Assembly: GCF_963675165.1 (NCBI RefSeq)
Contig: NC_087387.1
Span: 4,118,990 to 4,182,989, forward strand
Reading direction: 5' to 3'
Source of the DNA: Halichondria panicea
Taxonomy: Eukaryota > Porifera > Demospongiae > Suberitida > Halichondriidae
Length of the DNA: 64,000 nucleotides
Shown: piece after piece, positions 35,389 to 46,842 of the stretch
Position numbering within the stretch: position 1 is the stretch's first letter
Layout: each line of letters starts with the position of its first letter
Position numbers and translations under genes: made by a program
Notes under the pieces: model-generated
What the model saw: the letters and a program-made list of their open reading frames with translations, nothing else
Database searches by the model: none
What the model was told of the DNA's origin: nothing

Positions 35389-37199
35389 CTATTTATAGAT
35401 TGTATATACGTATAATTATGATCATTACAGCATCATTTCATCAAATTAATATGTGGTGGAACCTCCATTAACGACCACCTCCGATAGACATGAATAATAT
35501 TAGAATAACGGAACATTATTTGTAGGAAATTGTCTCAGGTTGCTTTATTTTGAGTGCTATAATTATAGTGACGCCACGTAGGATTTTAAGAACGTGTTGT
35601 AGTGAGTATAATTGTTACTTGTGTGCAGTAACAGAGCTGATTCTCATGGGGCTAACCATTCATAGATAAACGAGGGATAGCAACGCCTCACGTTATGCTA
35701 GGTAAATGCAGTGTGTGACGTCACACCCTCTGCATGGTTGGAGGCTTGTTGCACTCAAGGATGTACACACTAGCTGCTCAATTTTCTCAGAGGGGCAATC
35801 TTTATGGATCCATTTTGAGTACACACGCCCAATTTTGCTCCTTAAACGCAACTAGCCTCATCCAACGGAAGTGCTGGGCATTGCCTATTCGTTTATCTGT
35901 GGTTTTATGGAGGTTCCTTTGTACATACATACTAATAGTTAGTAGGCACTGCAGTGTTGTTTCATGGTGAGCTGGTGCCTTTTAGTCAAGAGAGTAAATA
36001 AAGCCAATTTTGCTCCAATCGCTATACACATACAAGCCAGCCATTTATAGCATTATAGCTTGTTTTCAAGCTGTTTTGTGTTTTCCTCGGCCAATCCTAG
36101 CATATATACCGGTCAGGAACTTAGGTTCGGATTAAAACTACAAATACTTTTATCTTTTCAAGAACGGCCACCTCTCTGTATAACCATAAATACACGAAAG
36201 AGAGGGATAGGCAACGCCCCACGTAATGCTAGGTAAATGCAGTGTGTGACGTCACACCTTCTGCATGGTTGGAGGCTTGTTGCGCCTAAAAAAGTACACA
36301 CTGCTCGATCCTTATATCTGCTTATAGTTTTCTCGTAGGGGGCCTAAAAGCAAAGCGATCAGGCATCATGCACATACATACACCCAATACTATAGCTACA
36401 GCTGCTATGTTAGCATTCTTCTTTCAGCTTGATTTGTGTGAAAAAACACCAAATTGTAAGTGTACCTATCTCTGACATAATAGGTTTCACAGAATTAATT
36501 ATAACTGCATGGAACAAAGCGTATTTCCCAGCTCATAATGCAGTGAAATAGTGGCAGCAACATGGAATGTTTGTCCAAAGTCCAGTACCTCTGTTGCTCT
36601 TACTGTATATATGGTAATCTAGTTTGAAGTGCTCTAAGACACAGGTTATAGGTATTAGAAAGTGGAACACAAGTATTTTTCTCTGTCTTGTGTGATCGAA
36701 GATATGGCATGCATTTAAAGGACTTGGGACCAGACTTGTTATGGCTTGTAGAGAGTACTGACATCCCTTTTTGATATACTACCTCTCAACAAAGACCACT
36801 GCTCTATACGTAATAATTATTAATAATAGAATGCAGTGTTTATCAGTCTCTTAATGTTCATGTTTTCTGATGCTTTGATGCATCGGTGCAGACTGTCTGA
36901 TACTCTTCTGATACACTAGGCAGGCCTTCATACAAAACAAATTGATAGGGGAGCTAGGGCAAAATCAACATTTCAGAAAAATGGGGGGGGAGGGCGAGGC
37001 TTTTAATCATGTACGACCATCTAGGGGGGGGGGGTCTGGGGGCATGCCCTCCTCGGACATTTTTGTATTTAGACTGTTGTATATCACATCTGGTGCATTC
37101 TTAGGAACTGTGGTGTCAGTGTTAGGGTTATTATGGTTTATTAGTATTGTGGAATGTAATAGAAGAATAGCAGTTTAGCTTCGAAAGAACTCATTATTA
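35389..37199. other. Gene-poor, paralogous to 46,843-48,720
   Basis: Holds a truncated CAGTGGAACCTC-type repeat at about 35,455, a direct repeat of GGATAGCAACGCC...CACGT...AATGCAGTGTGTGACGTCAC (about 35,665 and 36,205; the second pairs with 47,340) and G-rich tracts near 37,023. No gene seen. Confidence 0.5.
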
Positions 37200-37866
37200 T
37201 TGGGGTGAGCGAAGCGAGTCCCTTAGTTAGTCATGCACGTGGTCCGGGTGGTGTATGTATGTATGTCGTGGACCAGCAGACCAGCATGGACCGCCATACG
37301 ATATTTGCTTTTGGGACTGGTGATCCTTACCAATTTCTACTTGAGTCGATAGAAGAGAATAGTCTAGCAACAACGAAACAAGAAAGATTAGCAAGAAGGA
37401 GGGAGCGAGAGCGACACGCAAGATCCCAAAAACAGCTGAAAAAAGGGAAATTAGACTTGCTAGACGCAGAGAAAGAAGGAGTGAAGGTAACCAAGTCAGA
37501 GGGTTCTGCTACCATAAGCATTTGCTTGTTGTAGAAACTCAACAGGCAGAAATAGATGCCAATAGAGTCACCCAAACATTATTAAGCATTAGTGTTCATT
37601 ATATACAGAGGCCAGACATGCAAGCACGCCTACAACAAATAGCAGAAAGTGGCCAAACATTATTAAATGTTCATTACAGAGACTCCAGAGACCACACAGG
37701 CATGCTTAGAACAACACAGGCAGAGGAATACAGACATCATGAATCCAGATATGCCTCTTTTCGAACAATCTGCTGTTCAATCCAAGATGCTGAGGAGATG
37801 CTGAGATATCTGCAGTTATGCCAATAATGTCCATCTATCGATTATCACTTGGGCAATAAAGCCCTG
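37200..37866 (+). mobile_element. Insertion with Helitron-like ORF fragment
   Basis: Sequence present here but missing from the paralog near 48,740. 37,340-37,440 encodes an Arg/Glu-rich stretch (ERLARRRERERHARSQK) typical of the N-terminal region of animal Helitron replicases. After a frame change, 37,522-37,826 reads LLVVETQQAEIDANRVTQTL and ends LRYLQLCQ. No Rep or helicase motif is visible in this short piece. It is therefore a remnant, and the family name is tentative. Confidence 0.45.
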
Positions 37867-38847
37867 CTAAGTATGATAAAAAGCAAGCACACGCTATTTA
37901 GCCTTCAAACGGGTTGCTGGTTGTTACCGTTTTCTTGTCTGTTCCCTACGACATTTTAATTAAGCGCACTTATTTTACTGGAAGTAGGCGCGTATTCCAC
38001 AGAAAGTGGACGGCATTATTCTAGAGGAAGTGAAAAAAATTCACAGGAGGTCGCAAAAGATGGAATGAAATGCTTAGTGAAAGTGACAAGAAGATACAAT
38101 AAAAAAAAAGGAAGCATCGAATTCACTTTAGCAGTCGTTTGACACTTTCTGTTGAGTTTTTCAAGGTTGAGGTTTTTATTGCCCAGGTGACTGCGCATGC
38201 AAATGATAACTTGCCTCTGGCTATTATACTAGGAGTACGCATGCCTGCACATGGTATGTTATGGACCTAATCGACACTTGGGGGCAAGGGAGAGTCTCCC
38301 TGATTAACCGTTGTAACTATCTTGTATCGTTCATTTATTTTATCCCTTTTTCTCTGAGAGACTAATGTGCATGTAGGTCATAATACTTTGGTCTGCTTGT
38401 TGGTGTGGTATCGCCCCATGCCAAAGAAAATTAGCAGCTGGTAGATCCAATATGCAAAGCGTGATAGAAATTACACAAATTCCCTAATGCTTTGTGATTA
38501 CCCCGAAAGTATTAGTTGTTTATCAAGTGAAGGTAAGGATTATGTGTGCATGAATGTGTGTACTCTCACAATTAGCTAAACTTACTGAAGAAGCACCGCG
38601 GCAAGCTACACAACATAAAGCTGAATGACACGCATGATAAACAATTTTGCATCTGGCTATTAATCACAGGGAATTTTGAAGAGTGGAGAGTGGGAAATGA
38701 TCGCTCATGATTTTTAAAGATAGAGCACATTCTTCATTTGAGACAAGAAAAAAAGACAAAAAAGTGATCGAGGCGCAAATGATTTCCGAGGCCACTACCG
38801 TTTTTCCAATCCCTCCCTATATGATACAACTAACCTAGCTGATTACA

Positions 38848-39327
38848 TACCGTATAGCGGGTATAATTATTTCGAGGGTATAAATTTTCACGGATGGACC
38901 TCTACAAAGGATTTCGCGGAGTTTATTTTCGTGGTGGTCTGAGTTCCAGCCTTTTGGCGTATGCGCACATCAACATGCAGCTGTATACCTCCACACCGTT
39001 AGCCTCGAATCCAGGCCTAGCCTAATACAATCGGTGAGGCACTATGTCCTCCACCTCTAGCAGAATGTTTGCTGTGCAGGCCATGGTCAGGGGATACCAC
39101 CAGTACAAAACAATCTGGGCGTAGACTTAGAGCAAGCTAGCTGGCTATACCGGCGTCCTTGTCTCTTGATTCCTTTTTTCTTTCCTCTTATTGTCGATAG
39201 GTGTGGTCAATAATACTAAACACGCCTACTATTCAATAAGATACATTTTCGTGGGTATAAATTTCGCGGTACAGGCTCAATCCGCGAACATTTATACCTT
39301 CGAAATAATTATACCCGCTATACGGTA
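38848..39327. mobile_element. 480-bp MITE, TACCGTATAGCGGGTATAAT ends
   Basis: TACCGTATAGCGGGTATAAT at the left; ATTATACCCGCTATACGGTA at the right. The ATTTCGAGGGTATAAA arm also pairs. Confidence 0.85.
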
Positions 39328-39736
39328 GAAAAATAATCTACAGGAAGCGTACTAAAGACGCAATGAAAGGGACAAGAAAACATTAAAATGTAAATAGTTT
39401 GTTCTTTCCATGCATGCATTGCTTTTTTCCGGTTGGGCATGGGCGGGGGGGGCCAGGAAGCATCGAATTTAGAGCGATTTTCATTAAGCTAGATGTCGCT
39501 CAGACTTCCATGTTTTGATGAGCTTCATCTGGGAAAAGCTTTGCTCTATCCCAATGCATTATAGCCTTTCAGGAATAAACAAATACTTATAGGGAATTGG
39601 AATTGACGTAGCGTAGCCTCGAGCTACTATGTGCGTACCTCAGGGCCACCGTATTTATGGCAGTCTAGCCTGCACAAATCAAACATAGATTACAAGATCT
39701 TGTACCAAACATGTCTGCATGGGAGAGGGAATTATA

Positions 39737-39875
39737 TACCGTATAGCGGGTAATTTTCGTGGGGCAAAATATTCGTGGTTTTCGTGGTTAGAGGTCTGAC
39801 CACGAATGAAGCGGCATTGCCTACCTTTACATGCAGTGCAAGCAGCTACCACGAAAATATTACCCACGAAATCTC
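39737..39875. mobile_element. Partial MITE, TACCGTATAGCGGG end
   Basis: Left tip present. Internal TTCGTGGTTTTCGTGG pairs with CCACGAAAATATTACCC, but the terminal TATACGGTA is missing on the right. Copy at about 50,773-50,912. Confidence 0.6.
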
Positions 39876-39899
39876 TCAATATTCAAACTCATTGCTTAC

Positions 39900-39998
39900 T
39901 TTATTCTGACTGTTAACTTGAGCCCCCTCAGAAACCAATAGTTCCACAATGCTGAGATGGCCTTCTTGAGCAGCTGCCATGAGAGGAGTGAAACCATC
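39900..39998 (-). CDS. Ankyrin repeat exon, 99 nt
   Basis: DGFTPLMAAAQEGHLSIVEL, ending VNSQNK. GTAAGC donor. Duplicated with about 890 bp of flank at 41,024-41,122. Confidence 0.85.
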
Positions 39999-40393
39999 CT
40001 GAAAATGGAGTTTACCAAGATTATCACGGTCAGTATTCGGGTGCTCATACCATTATGTATACCGTGCCTTTGCAAAAATGCGCCCACCTAACTTTATATG
40101 AAGGTTTGGGGAGGGCATGGCCAAACTAGCTAGTGATAATAAACAAAAACTATCGGTATGAAAGCACTGCGGGTGCTGATGCCTCGGTGGAGGTGCCGAA
40201 GCTGCTACTATTCACACATTATAATAATTATCATAATGCATTAATTAATTTTACTGCATGCGCATGCAGGCAGAATCCAGGATCACAAGGAAACTCTAGG
40301 AGTGGGTAATGATCGACCGTGATTAAAATTGTTGTTAAAAACGATTGATGCAAAAAGTTCATTGATAACTGCATCATTCTCACAATAGCTATA

Positions 40394-40782
40394 CAGTAGA
40401 ACCTCGCTAATTCCGAATAGAGCGGGACCAGATCCCATCTGAATACATGAAATTTCCGGATTAACAGATGTCATTAATTGATTATGAATATCATTAACGA
40501 AGACACTTTTGTACATGTATTAGAAGGGAAGCTGCTATAGCTAGAATAGTTTTTATCTCTCCAATACAGTGAGTCTTGTGAGCTCTCTCTTCGTTTTCTT
40601 TGCAGTGGCCATTGTCTTGAGCAGTTCATCAATAAAATTATTGCTGATTCAGCTAAGCAATTTACGTTGCGCATGCGCAGTAATCCATTCTACTGACAGC
40701 CTCTCCTCTTTTTCAGTTTGCCACTTTGTCCGGATTTGCGAGATTTCGGATTAAAGGGGTCCGAATTAGCGAGGTTCTACTG
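40394..40782. mobile_element. CAGTAGAACCTCGC MITE, TA-flanked (copy 1)
   Basis: CAGTAGAACCTCGCTAATTC at the left; GAATTAGCGAGGTTCTACTG at the right; TA on each side. Fits the pogo/Tigger group of Tc1/mariner. Confidence 0.8.
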
Positions 40783-41023
40783 TATAGCGTTTTAGTGCAG
40801 TTCCAACAGAAGGAAAGTCAATTTTTATCTTCCAATTAAAAACGAGGCTAAACTATATATAGTAACACACCAACTGAATTTGAATAGTCACTGAATTAAA
40901 GAGGCAAACTTAGACAATAATTTATCGTGTCTATATAGTTTTATAATTATAGCTGTACATCACCGATACATTTTCTCCACGTAATTATTTTAAACTACAT
41001 GTATGCACAAACTCATTGCTTAC

Positions 41024-41122
41024 TTTATTCTGACTGTTGACTTGAGCCCCCTCAGAAACCAGTAGTTCCACAATACTGAGATGGCCTTCTTGAGCAGCTG
41101 CCATGAGAGGAGTGAAACCATC
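41024..41122 (-). CDS. Ankyrin repeat exon, 99 nt
   Basis: DGFTPLMAAAQEGHLSIVEL, ending VNSQNK. Local duplicate of 39,900-39,998. Confidence 0.85.
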
Positions 41123-41518
41123 CTGAAAATGGAGTGTACCAAGATTATCACGGTCAGTATTCGGGTGCTCATACCATTATGTATACCGTGCCTTTGCAAA
41201 AATGCGCCCACCTAACTTTATATGAAGGTTTAGGGAGGGCATGGCCAAACTAGCTAGAGATAATAAACAAAAACTATCGATATGAAAGCACTGCGGGTGC
41301 TGATGCCTCGGTGGAGGTGCCGAAGCTGCTACTATACACACATTATAATAATTATCATGATGCATTAATTAATTTTGCTGCATGCGCATGCAGGCAGAAT
41401 CCAGAATCACAAGGAAACTCTAGGAGTGGGTAAATGATCGACCATGGTTAAAATTGTTGTTAAAAACGATTGATGCAAAAAGTTCATTGATAACTGCATC
41501 ATTCTCACAATAGCTATA

Positions 41519-41884
41519 CAGTAGAACCTCGCTAATCCCGAATAGAGCGGGACCAGACCCCATCCGAATACATGAAATTTCCCGATTAACAGATGTCATT
41601 AATTGATTTGTACATGTATTATGACATTCGAAGGGAAGCTGCTATATAGCTAGAAAATAGTCTTTATCTCTCCAATACAGTGAGTCTTGTGAGCTCTCTC
41701 TTCGTTTTCTTTGCAGTGGCCATTAGTTCGTCAATAAAATTATTGCTGATTCAGCTAAGCAATTTACGTTGCGCATGCGCAGTAATCCATTCTACTGACA
41801 GCCTCTCCTCTTTTTCAGTTTGCCACTTTGTCCGGATTTGCGAGGTTTCGGATTAAAGGGGTCCGGATTAGCGAGGTTCTACTG
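41519..41884. mobile_element. CAGTAGAACCTCGC MITE (copy 2)
   Basis: Same family as 40,394-40,782, carried along in the local duplication, with a small internal deletion. Confidence 0.8.
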
Positions 41885-42529
41885 TATAGCGTTTTAGTGC
41901 AGAGCAGTAACACTCGTTGAACAAGTTTTGCTATACGCACTCTTCTGAAAAAGCTGCAATGGCATTCCAAGTACGCAAAACTAGGCATAACTCGAGAACG
42001 AAGCATTATTTTACAAATCTACGAATTAAATTCCATGACTAGAAGCCTATAGAAAATCTTACTTGCACTTCATTGATCCTTGAGCAGCTGTATAGCAGTC
42101 CACACAGACACACAAACACACTACTCGCTTGCGCATGCGCACCAAGGCATAAATATGGATGATTCGATTGACATTGAATGTCTGATGTCTAACTAGCTTT
42201 CAGTTACTTCCTGGTTCTTCATCAGCACTCAGATTGGCACTAGAGATATAAATTCTGAATTTCATTTCTTATTATTCATAATACAAAATTCGTAATGACC
42301 AGGAACATCGTTTGGTTCAGATTCGCTTATAATGGAGCTAGTTTTTAAGTTTATTTATCAGATTACTATCTAATACTTGTGTAGCGGGTAAATTTGGCGA
42401 TTAAATTTGAGCAAATCAAGGTGACGGTCGCCGAAATAAAAAATACCCTGTTTTAGCTTGATAGTCAGTGCGTCTCAGTATTACGCACGAGATCAATAAT
42501 ACCATGCAACATGATCGTCAACTAAATTC

Positions 42530-42690
42530 AGGGCTCATATAGAGGGGGGGCACGGGGGGCCGAGCCTCCCTGGCAATTGTAAATTTTGTATTGAAAATAT
42601 AGGCCATTCGATATAACACACTGTCTGGGTCACACCAACCAAAAAAGAGCTCTGCCTTAATATTCATAACAACACAACAATTTTGACCAT
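42530..42690 (-). repeat. Dispersed repeat, inverted copy of 48,755-48,890
   Basis: Read on the minus strand: GTTATGAATATTAAGGCAGA, GGTGTGAC and ACAGTGTGTTAT then a G-rich end. The plus-strand copy lies at the boundary of the two large blocks near 48.8 kb. Confidence 0.65.
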
Positions 42691-42715
42691 AATAATTATT
42701 GCAAATATAACTCAC

Positions 42716-42814
42716 ATTGTCTTGACAGTTGACTTGAGCCCCTACAGAAACCAGTAGTTCTACAACACTTAGATGGCCTTCTTGAGAAGCTATCTCGAGA
42801 GGAGTGAAGCCATA
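42716..42814 (-). CDS. Ankyrin repeat exon, 99 nt
   Basis: YGFTPLEIASQEGHLSVVEL. TAG acceptor (its paralog has CAG) and GTGAGT donor. Confidence 0.85.
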
Positions 42815-43755
42815 CTAAAAACAGATTGCAAAAAATATTCACAGACCAAATTTTCAAAGAAATTTGTACATCACACGTACTTAGTGTTTCCCCTACACGC
42901 TAAGTAGGCCTGTGCCAAAATTAATATTCACCTATTATTATTCGCACCTATTATTCAACATACACAGCAGCGAAATAGTCCCAAAAATGTAGTTTCAACA
43001 TTGATTGGACTACAATTAATTTACTGCCATGTAAAATGTGGGCGTGTTCTGAGCTACTGTGCATGTGCAATTCAATGAATATCAGTAAACTATGAACATT
43101 TTCACAGTGCCTATTATTCAAATTGTAAAAAAGACTGCCTATTATTCAAAAAATTATTATTCTGGAATATTTAATGCTAAGCCCCAGCCCTATTTAAATC
43201 TGTATAAGTCTTGTGTGTGCAGTGTTGATAAGCTAATTGAATTTGGGGAAATTCCTGCATGCATGGGTGCTGTACAGATTCTCTCTATTGTGGTCACACA
43301 ATATTGTGCCACGTACTGCATGTGTTGAGGACATTGAGAAGTCAAGCTGTGTGCATGCCAAATAAATAGCCTCCTTCGCAGGCCCTCTTTTTTCTGTTCT
43401 TTTTCTAAGGGATTAATAAAGAAAGAAGGAAGAGACAATGAAAAAGGAGAGCCTGCATGCCTTGCTAAGCCACATGACGGTAAACAAGTGAAGGTGGGCA
43501 GTCACTAGCTGGGCGGAGCCTGGCAAGGCCAAAAGCTATAGCATGCGTACGCATTGTAGACTTCCACATAAAGTATACTAGAATCAAGTCTGGAGACATC
43601 GTAGACGAGGGCTTAATTACCTACAGTTAGACACTGTTTACTTTGGGCTTCTACATCACGTAGAAACTTCCTAAACAGTGCATGTAAGCATATCATAGCA
43701 ACCATGAATCTCTAGCCAATTATTTAATATTTGCTACATGATTGTCTGAGTGAAG

Positions 43756-43979
43756 TACCGTATAGCGGGAAATTTTCGCTCAGCAGAAATTTTTTTGAGT
43801 TCTAGTAATTATATTTGCGTTTCTATGCCAGGAAACCACACCCACCAATAACTTTGTATGTGAAATACCGCTGCGTGGGAATTTAATTATCGCATGCAGT
43901 TATAATTTTCGCATCTTCTGTCTACCCTCGAAAAACGCGAACTTTTGCACCTCACGAAAATTTCCTGCTGTATACGGTA
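43756..43979. mobile_element. MITE, paralog of 32,145-32,369
   Basis: Same tips (TACCGTATAGCGGG / TATACGGTA) and the same flanks, so it was carried by the large duplication. Confidence 0.75.
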
Positions 43980-44000
43980 CATGATTGTCAAAGTGAAGTA

Positions 44001-44403
44001 CAGTGGAACCTCCATTAACGACCACCTCCAAAGAGCAAACACACGCTCGCTATATAACGGCCAAGAGCTCAGGTCCGGATTGAAACTACAATGACTTCAA
44101 TGTAAAGCAACCTCTCGGTTGCGGCCACCTCTCATACAAGCTTTGTGAAAAGGCTGTAGAGAGACAAGCAACGATAATTTTCTGCTAATTCTGGGTGTGG
44201 CTGTCCGTTCTGGGATGTTATTTTCCATTGCTAAAGCTGATCAGGGGACTAGAAAGCTGCTCGTTATATGGAGTAGAGAGGTGGCCGCTCCTGAAAGGTT
44301 GCTTTACATAATTGAAGTCATTGTTCAATCCGGACCCGAGCTCTTGGCTGTTATATAGCGTGTGGTTGCTCTTGGGAGGTGGTCGCTAATGGAGGTTCCA
44401 CTG
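44001..44403. mobile_element. CAGTGGAACCTC MITE, paralog of 32,391-32,831
   Basis: CAGTGGAACCTCCATTAACG at the left and its inverse at the right, next to TA. Confidence 0.72.
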
Positions 44404-44887
44404 TACCTTTAATTACCCAACCAGATTTCAGACTAATAACAAAAAAAACTTTCCAGATTTCAGAACAGACCCCACTTGACTACAGAATAGATATTATTAC
44501 AGCAGTAGAGGTATATAGTCCACTCTAGTCTTTCATACTCCTCTACTGACTATAAAGGTTTCACGAAGTAGATCATACAATTATGGTAAATTCGCTCTAA
44601 GTATTGTGTGGGAGGAGAGTTATTGCGGTGTACTCTCGCCCGCGCTCATAAAATGTTGTCTACGTCAGTGGGGGAGTCATCAAGGCAGGTTCTCCTTTTT
44701 CTTTGTCGCTTCCTTCTAAATTATTTGTTCCTCCAATTTCTCCTCTTAATAACAGAAAAAGGAGGGCCTGCCAAGGAGGCTAATAATAATAGCAAACATT
44801 TTATCTACTGCCCTCTCTCCCAAGCCATAGTCTGGCCACCCTGTTTGAACTTGACACTGGGGGAAACACTGCACGAAATCAACCCAC

Positions 44888-44986
44888 CGTGTTTGGCAGG
44901 TCAACAATGGCTCCAGCAGTGATCAAATGGTGAGCGACATCTTTGTGTCCCTTGAAGCTGGCTGTCCAGAGAGCAGTCTCTCCGTC
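44888..44986 (-). CDS. Ankyrin repeat exon, 99 nt
   Basis: DGETALWTASFKGHKDVAHH, ending IVDLPNT. Paralog of 33,346-33,444. Confidence 0.85.
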
Positions 44987-45222
44987 CTATAATAGTATAT
45001 GTATACGTTGTAACGCGATCACGTATCATCTCACTGACACATGCAGAGTGTGACAAATATGCACTTGTTAGGCACAGCGGTGTTGTTGTAAGGTGAATTT
45101 ATACTCTCAGATATTTTTATTAACGAGACAACATTGTGTCTAGCATATGAAATCAGAGAGGATGGCTGCTGTATATGATTATCACAAACTAAAGGACACT
45201 CCAAAGTGTCTAGAGCACTTAC

Positions 45223-45321
45223 TTGTTCTTGTACATGAACATCTGCTCCACTGTCAAGGAGTTGCTGCACTATCTTAAGATGTCCTTTACGACTAGCACA
45301 GTAGAGAGCAGTAGCACCTTC
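45223..45321 (-). CDS. Ankyrin repeat exon, 99 nt
   Basis: EGATALYCASRKGHLKIVQQ, ending GADVHVQEQ. Paralog of 33,724-33,822. Confidence 0.86.
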
Positions 45322-45446
45322 CTGTTAACCAGTGCAGTGTATTAGTTATAGTTGGCAATTATACAGACAGAGGGACAGAGTGAACGATAATTATGATTAT
45401 ACACAATTAAGATAATATGCAAATATGCCAAAATACCAACACTCAC

Positions 45447-45545
45447 ATTGTCCTGACTGTTGACTTGCGCCCCCACAAAAACCAGAGCCAACACAACACT
45501 GAGATGGCCTTCTTGAGCAGCTGCCATGAGAGGAGTGGTACCATT
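45447..45545 (-). CDS. Ankyrin repeat exon, 99 nt
   Basis: NGTTPLMAAAQEGHLSVVLA, ending VNSQDN. Paralog of 33,929-34,027. Confidence 0.85.
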
Positions 45546-45841
45546 CTGTAAGAAAGGGGAAGCTGTTATTATAATAGCAGTTCTTTATCTAGGACTGGAA
45601 CCACCGTAGCTTTTAGCAATTTACAATTTTCACTTATATCTTTGCATGCATGGAAAGATCTAATCTGGAAAATGACTGCACAACTGAATTCTAATTGCTA
45701 TTCTTGTGCTATGACATTTGAATGCAGGGATACAACATAGTCATTTTAAAACTAAGCGTGACTGACTATAATTATAAGTATAGGATATTATTAACCATTG
45801 TACTGACAGGTAGTGGAGGATATTATGGATGCATATACCCT

Positions 45842-46192
45842 CCGAGTAGGTGTGGTATATCTGGCAGCACTATAAAAGGACCTCCCACTAGCAACAATTC
45901 AACCCACGATGCAGACTACAAAACGAGCAAGCCAGATTTTGCAGCCATGAAAGAGCTAGTTGAGCAACACGTTGACTCCTACAGATACTCAAGAGCCTCC
46001 TTGGTCCAAGAGTTGGCCATTCGACGTCCTTTACTGGAGTTGCAAGCTCTTCTTGTGTCTAAACTACGCCCATGGACCGACCCATGGCTTAGCCATCTTG
46101 TTGGAGAGCAGCTTCTGTGTTTCTGCTGTTGCTTTGAAGTCTTAGTACCATCAAGCATGGCTCCTTTCTCTTGCTACTTTCCAAAAAACTAA
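45842..46192 (+). CDS. Hypothetical open frame, second copy
   Basis: Paralog of 34,308-34,673 with the same stop and the same RASLVQELAIRRPLLELQAL core. The frame stays open upstream to about 45,722. See the first copy for doubts. Confidence 0.28.
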   Translation, partial: PSRCGISGSTIKGPPTSNNSTHDADYKTSKPDFAAMKELVEQHVDSYRYSRASLVQELAIRRPLLELQALLVSKLRPWTDPWLSHLVGEQLLCFCCCFEVLVPSSMAPFSCYFPKN

Positions 46193-46743
46193 AAAAAAAC
46201 CTTGAAAACTGTGCATGCCTGGGGGGCTCAGCCCGGCTGTATGTTATTTCTATATACAAAATTAGCTGTTGACCAATGAGTGGTGATGTAAGTGTGGTAT
46301 AATTATACGTATTAAGACTGGTAACAACAAACTATATTCTAGAGCCAACAGCGGGGAGGGAGGAGGTGTACATGGCCAACTTAATAAATAAATGTTGGGC
46401 AAATTAGTATAGTAAGTCAAGAAGTCAAGAAGTTGAAATGTGCTGTCCTGATGTGCACAAAGTAACGTGACATCCTGTCAATTGCACGTAAGCAACTCGC
46501 AATTGATAACGTTAGAGTACTTCCAACGTATATGTTTGCACTACTTGAATGCATATATAATTACGTACATGTATGCATGTTAGCTAGCTTTCTGGCTGTA
46601 TGGGACATGTACATATTACGTAAAATGTGTCTGCTACATGAGAGAAGTCAGTGACACCATTCTGAAAAAGGGATACCAGGATGATCAGACAGTGTTCCAG
46701 TGACACTTTCTATAATTATGTCATACAGCTGATATGAACCCAC

Positions 46744-46842
46744 CATGTTTGGTAGGTCAACAATGGCTCCAGCAGCGATCAAATGGTGAGCAACATCTGT
46801 CCGTCCATTGAAGCTGGCTGCCCAGAAAGCCGTCTCTCCGTC
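46744..46842 (-). CDS. Ankyrin repeat exon, 99 nt
   Basis: DGETAFWAASFNGRTDVAHH, ending IVDLPNM. Paralog of 35,290-35,388. Confidence 0.85.

Larger units (their letters stand above)
37867..39899. other. Non-coding block, nearly identical to 48,888-50,935
   Basis: Contains a 480-bp MITE (38,848-39,327) and a partial one from 39,737. The two copies differ by very few bases. No convincing gene. Confidence 0.6.

Noticed and set aside
38016-38198. 60-codon frame repeated at 49,039-49,221
   Set aside because: Conserved only because the two blocks are almost identical throughout, non-coding parts included; no recognisable features.
41815-42006. 63-codon minus-strand frame repeated at 51,763-51,954
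   Set aside because: It covers the end of a CAGTAGAACCTCGC MITE and flanking repeat, so its conservation is that of the repeat.
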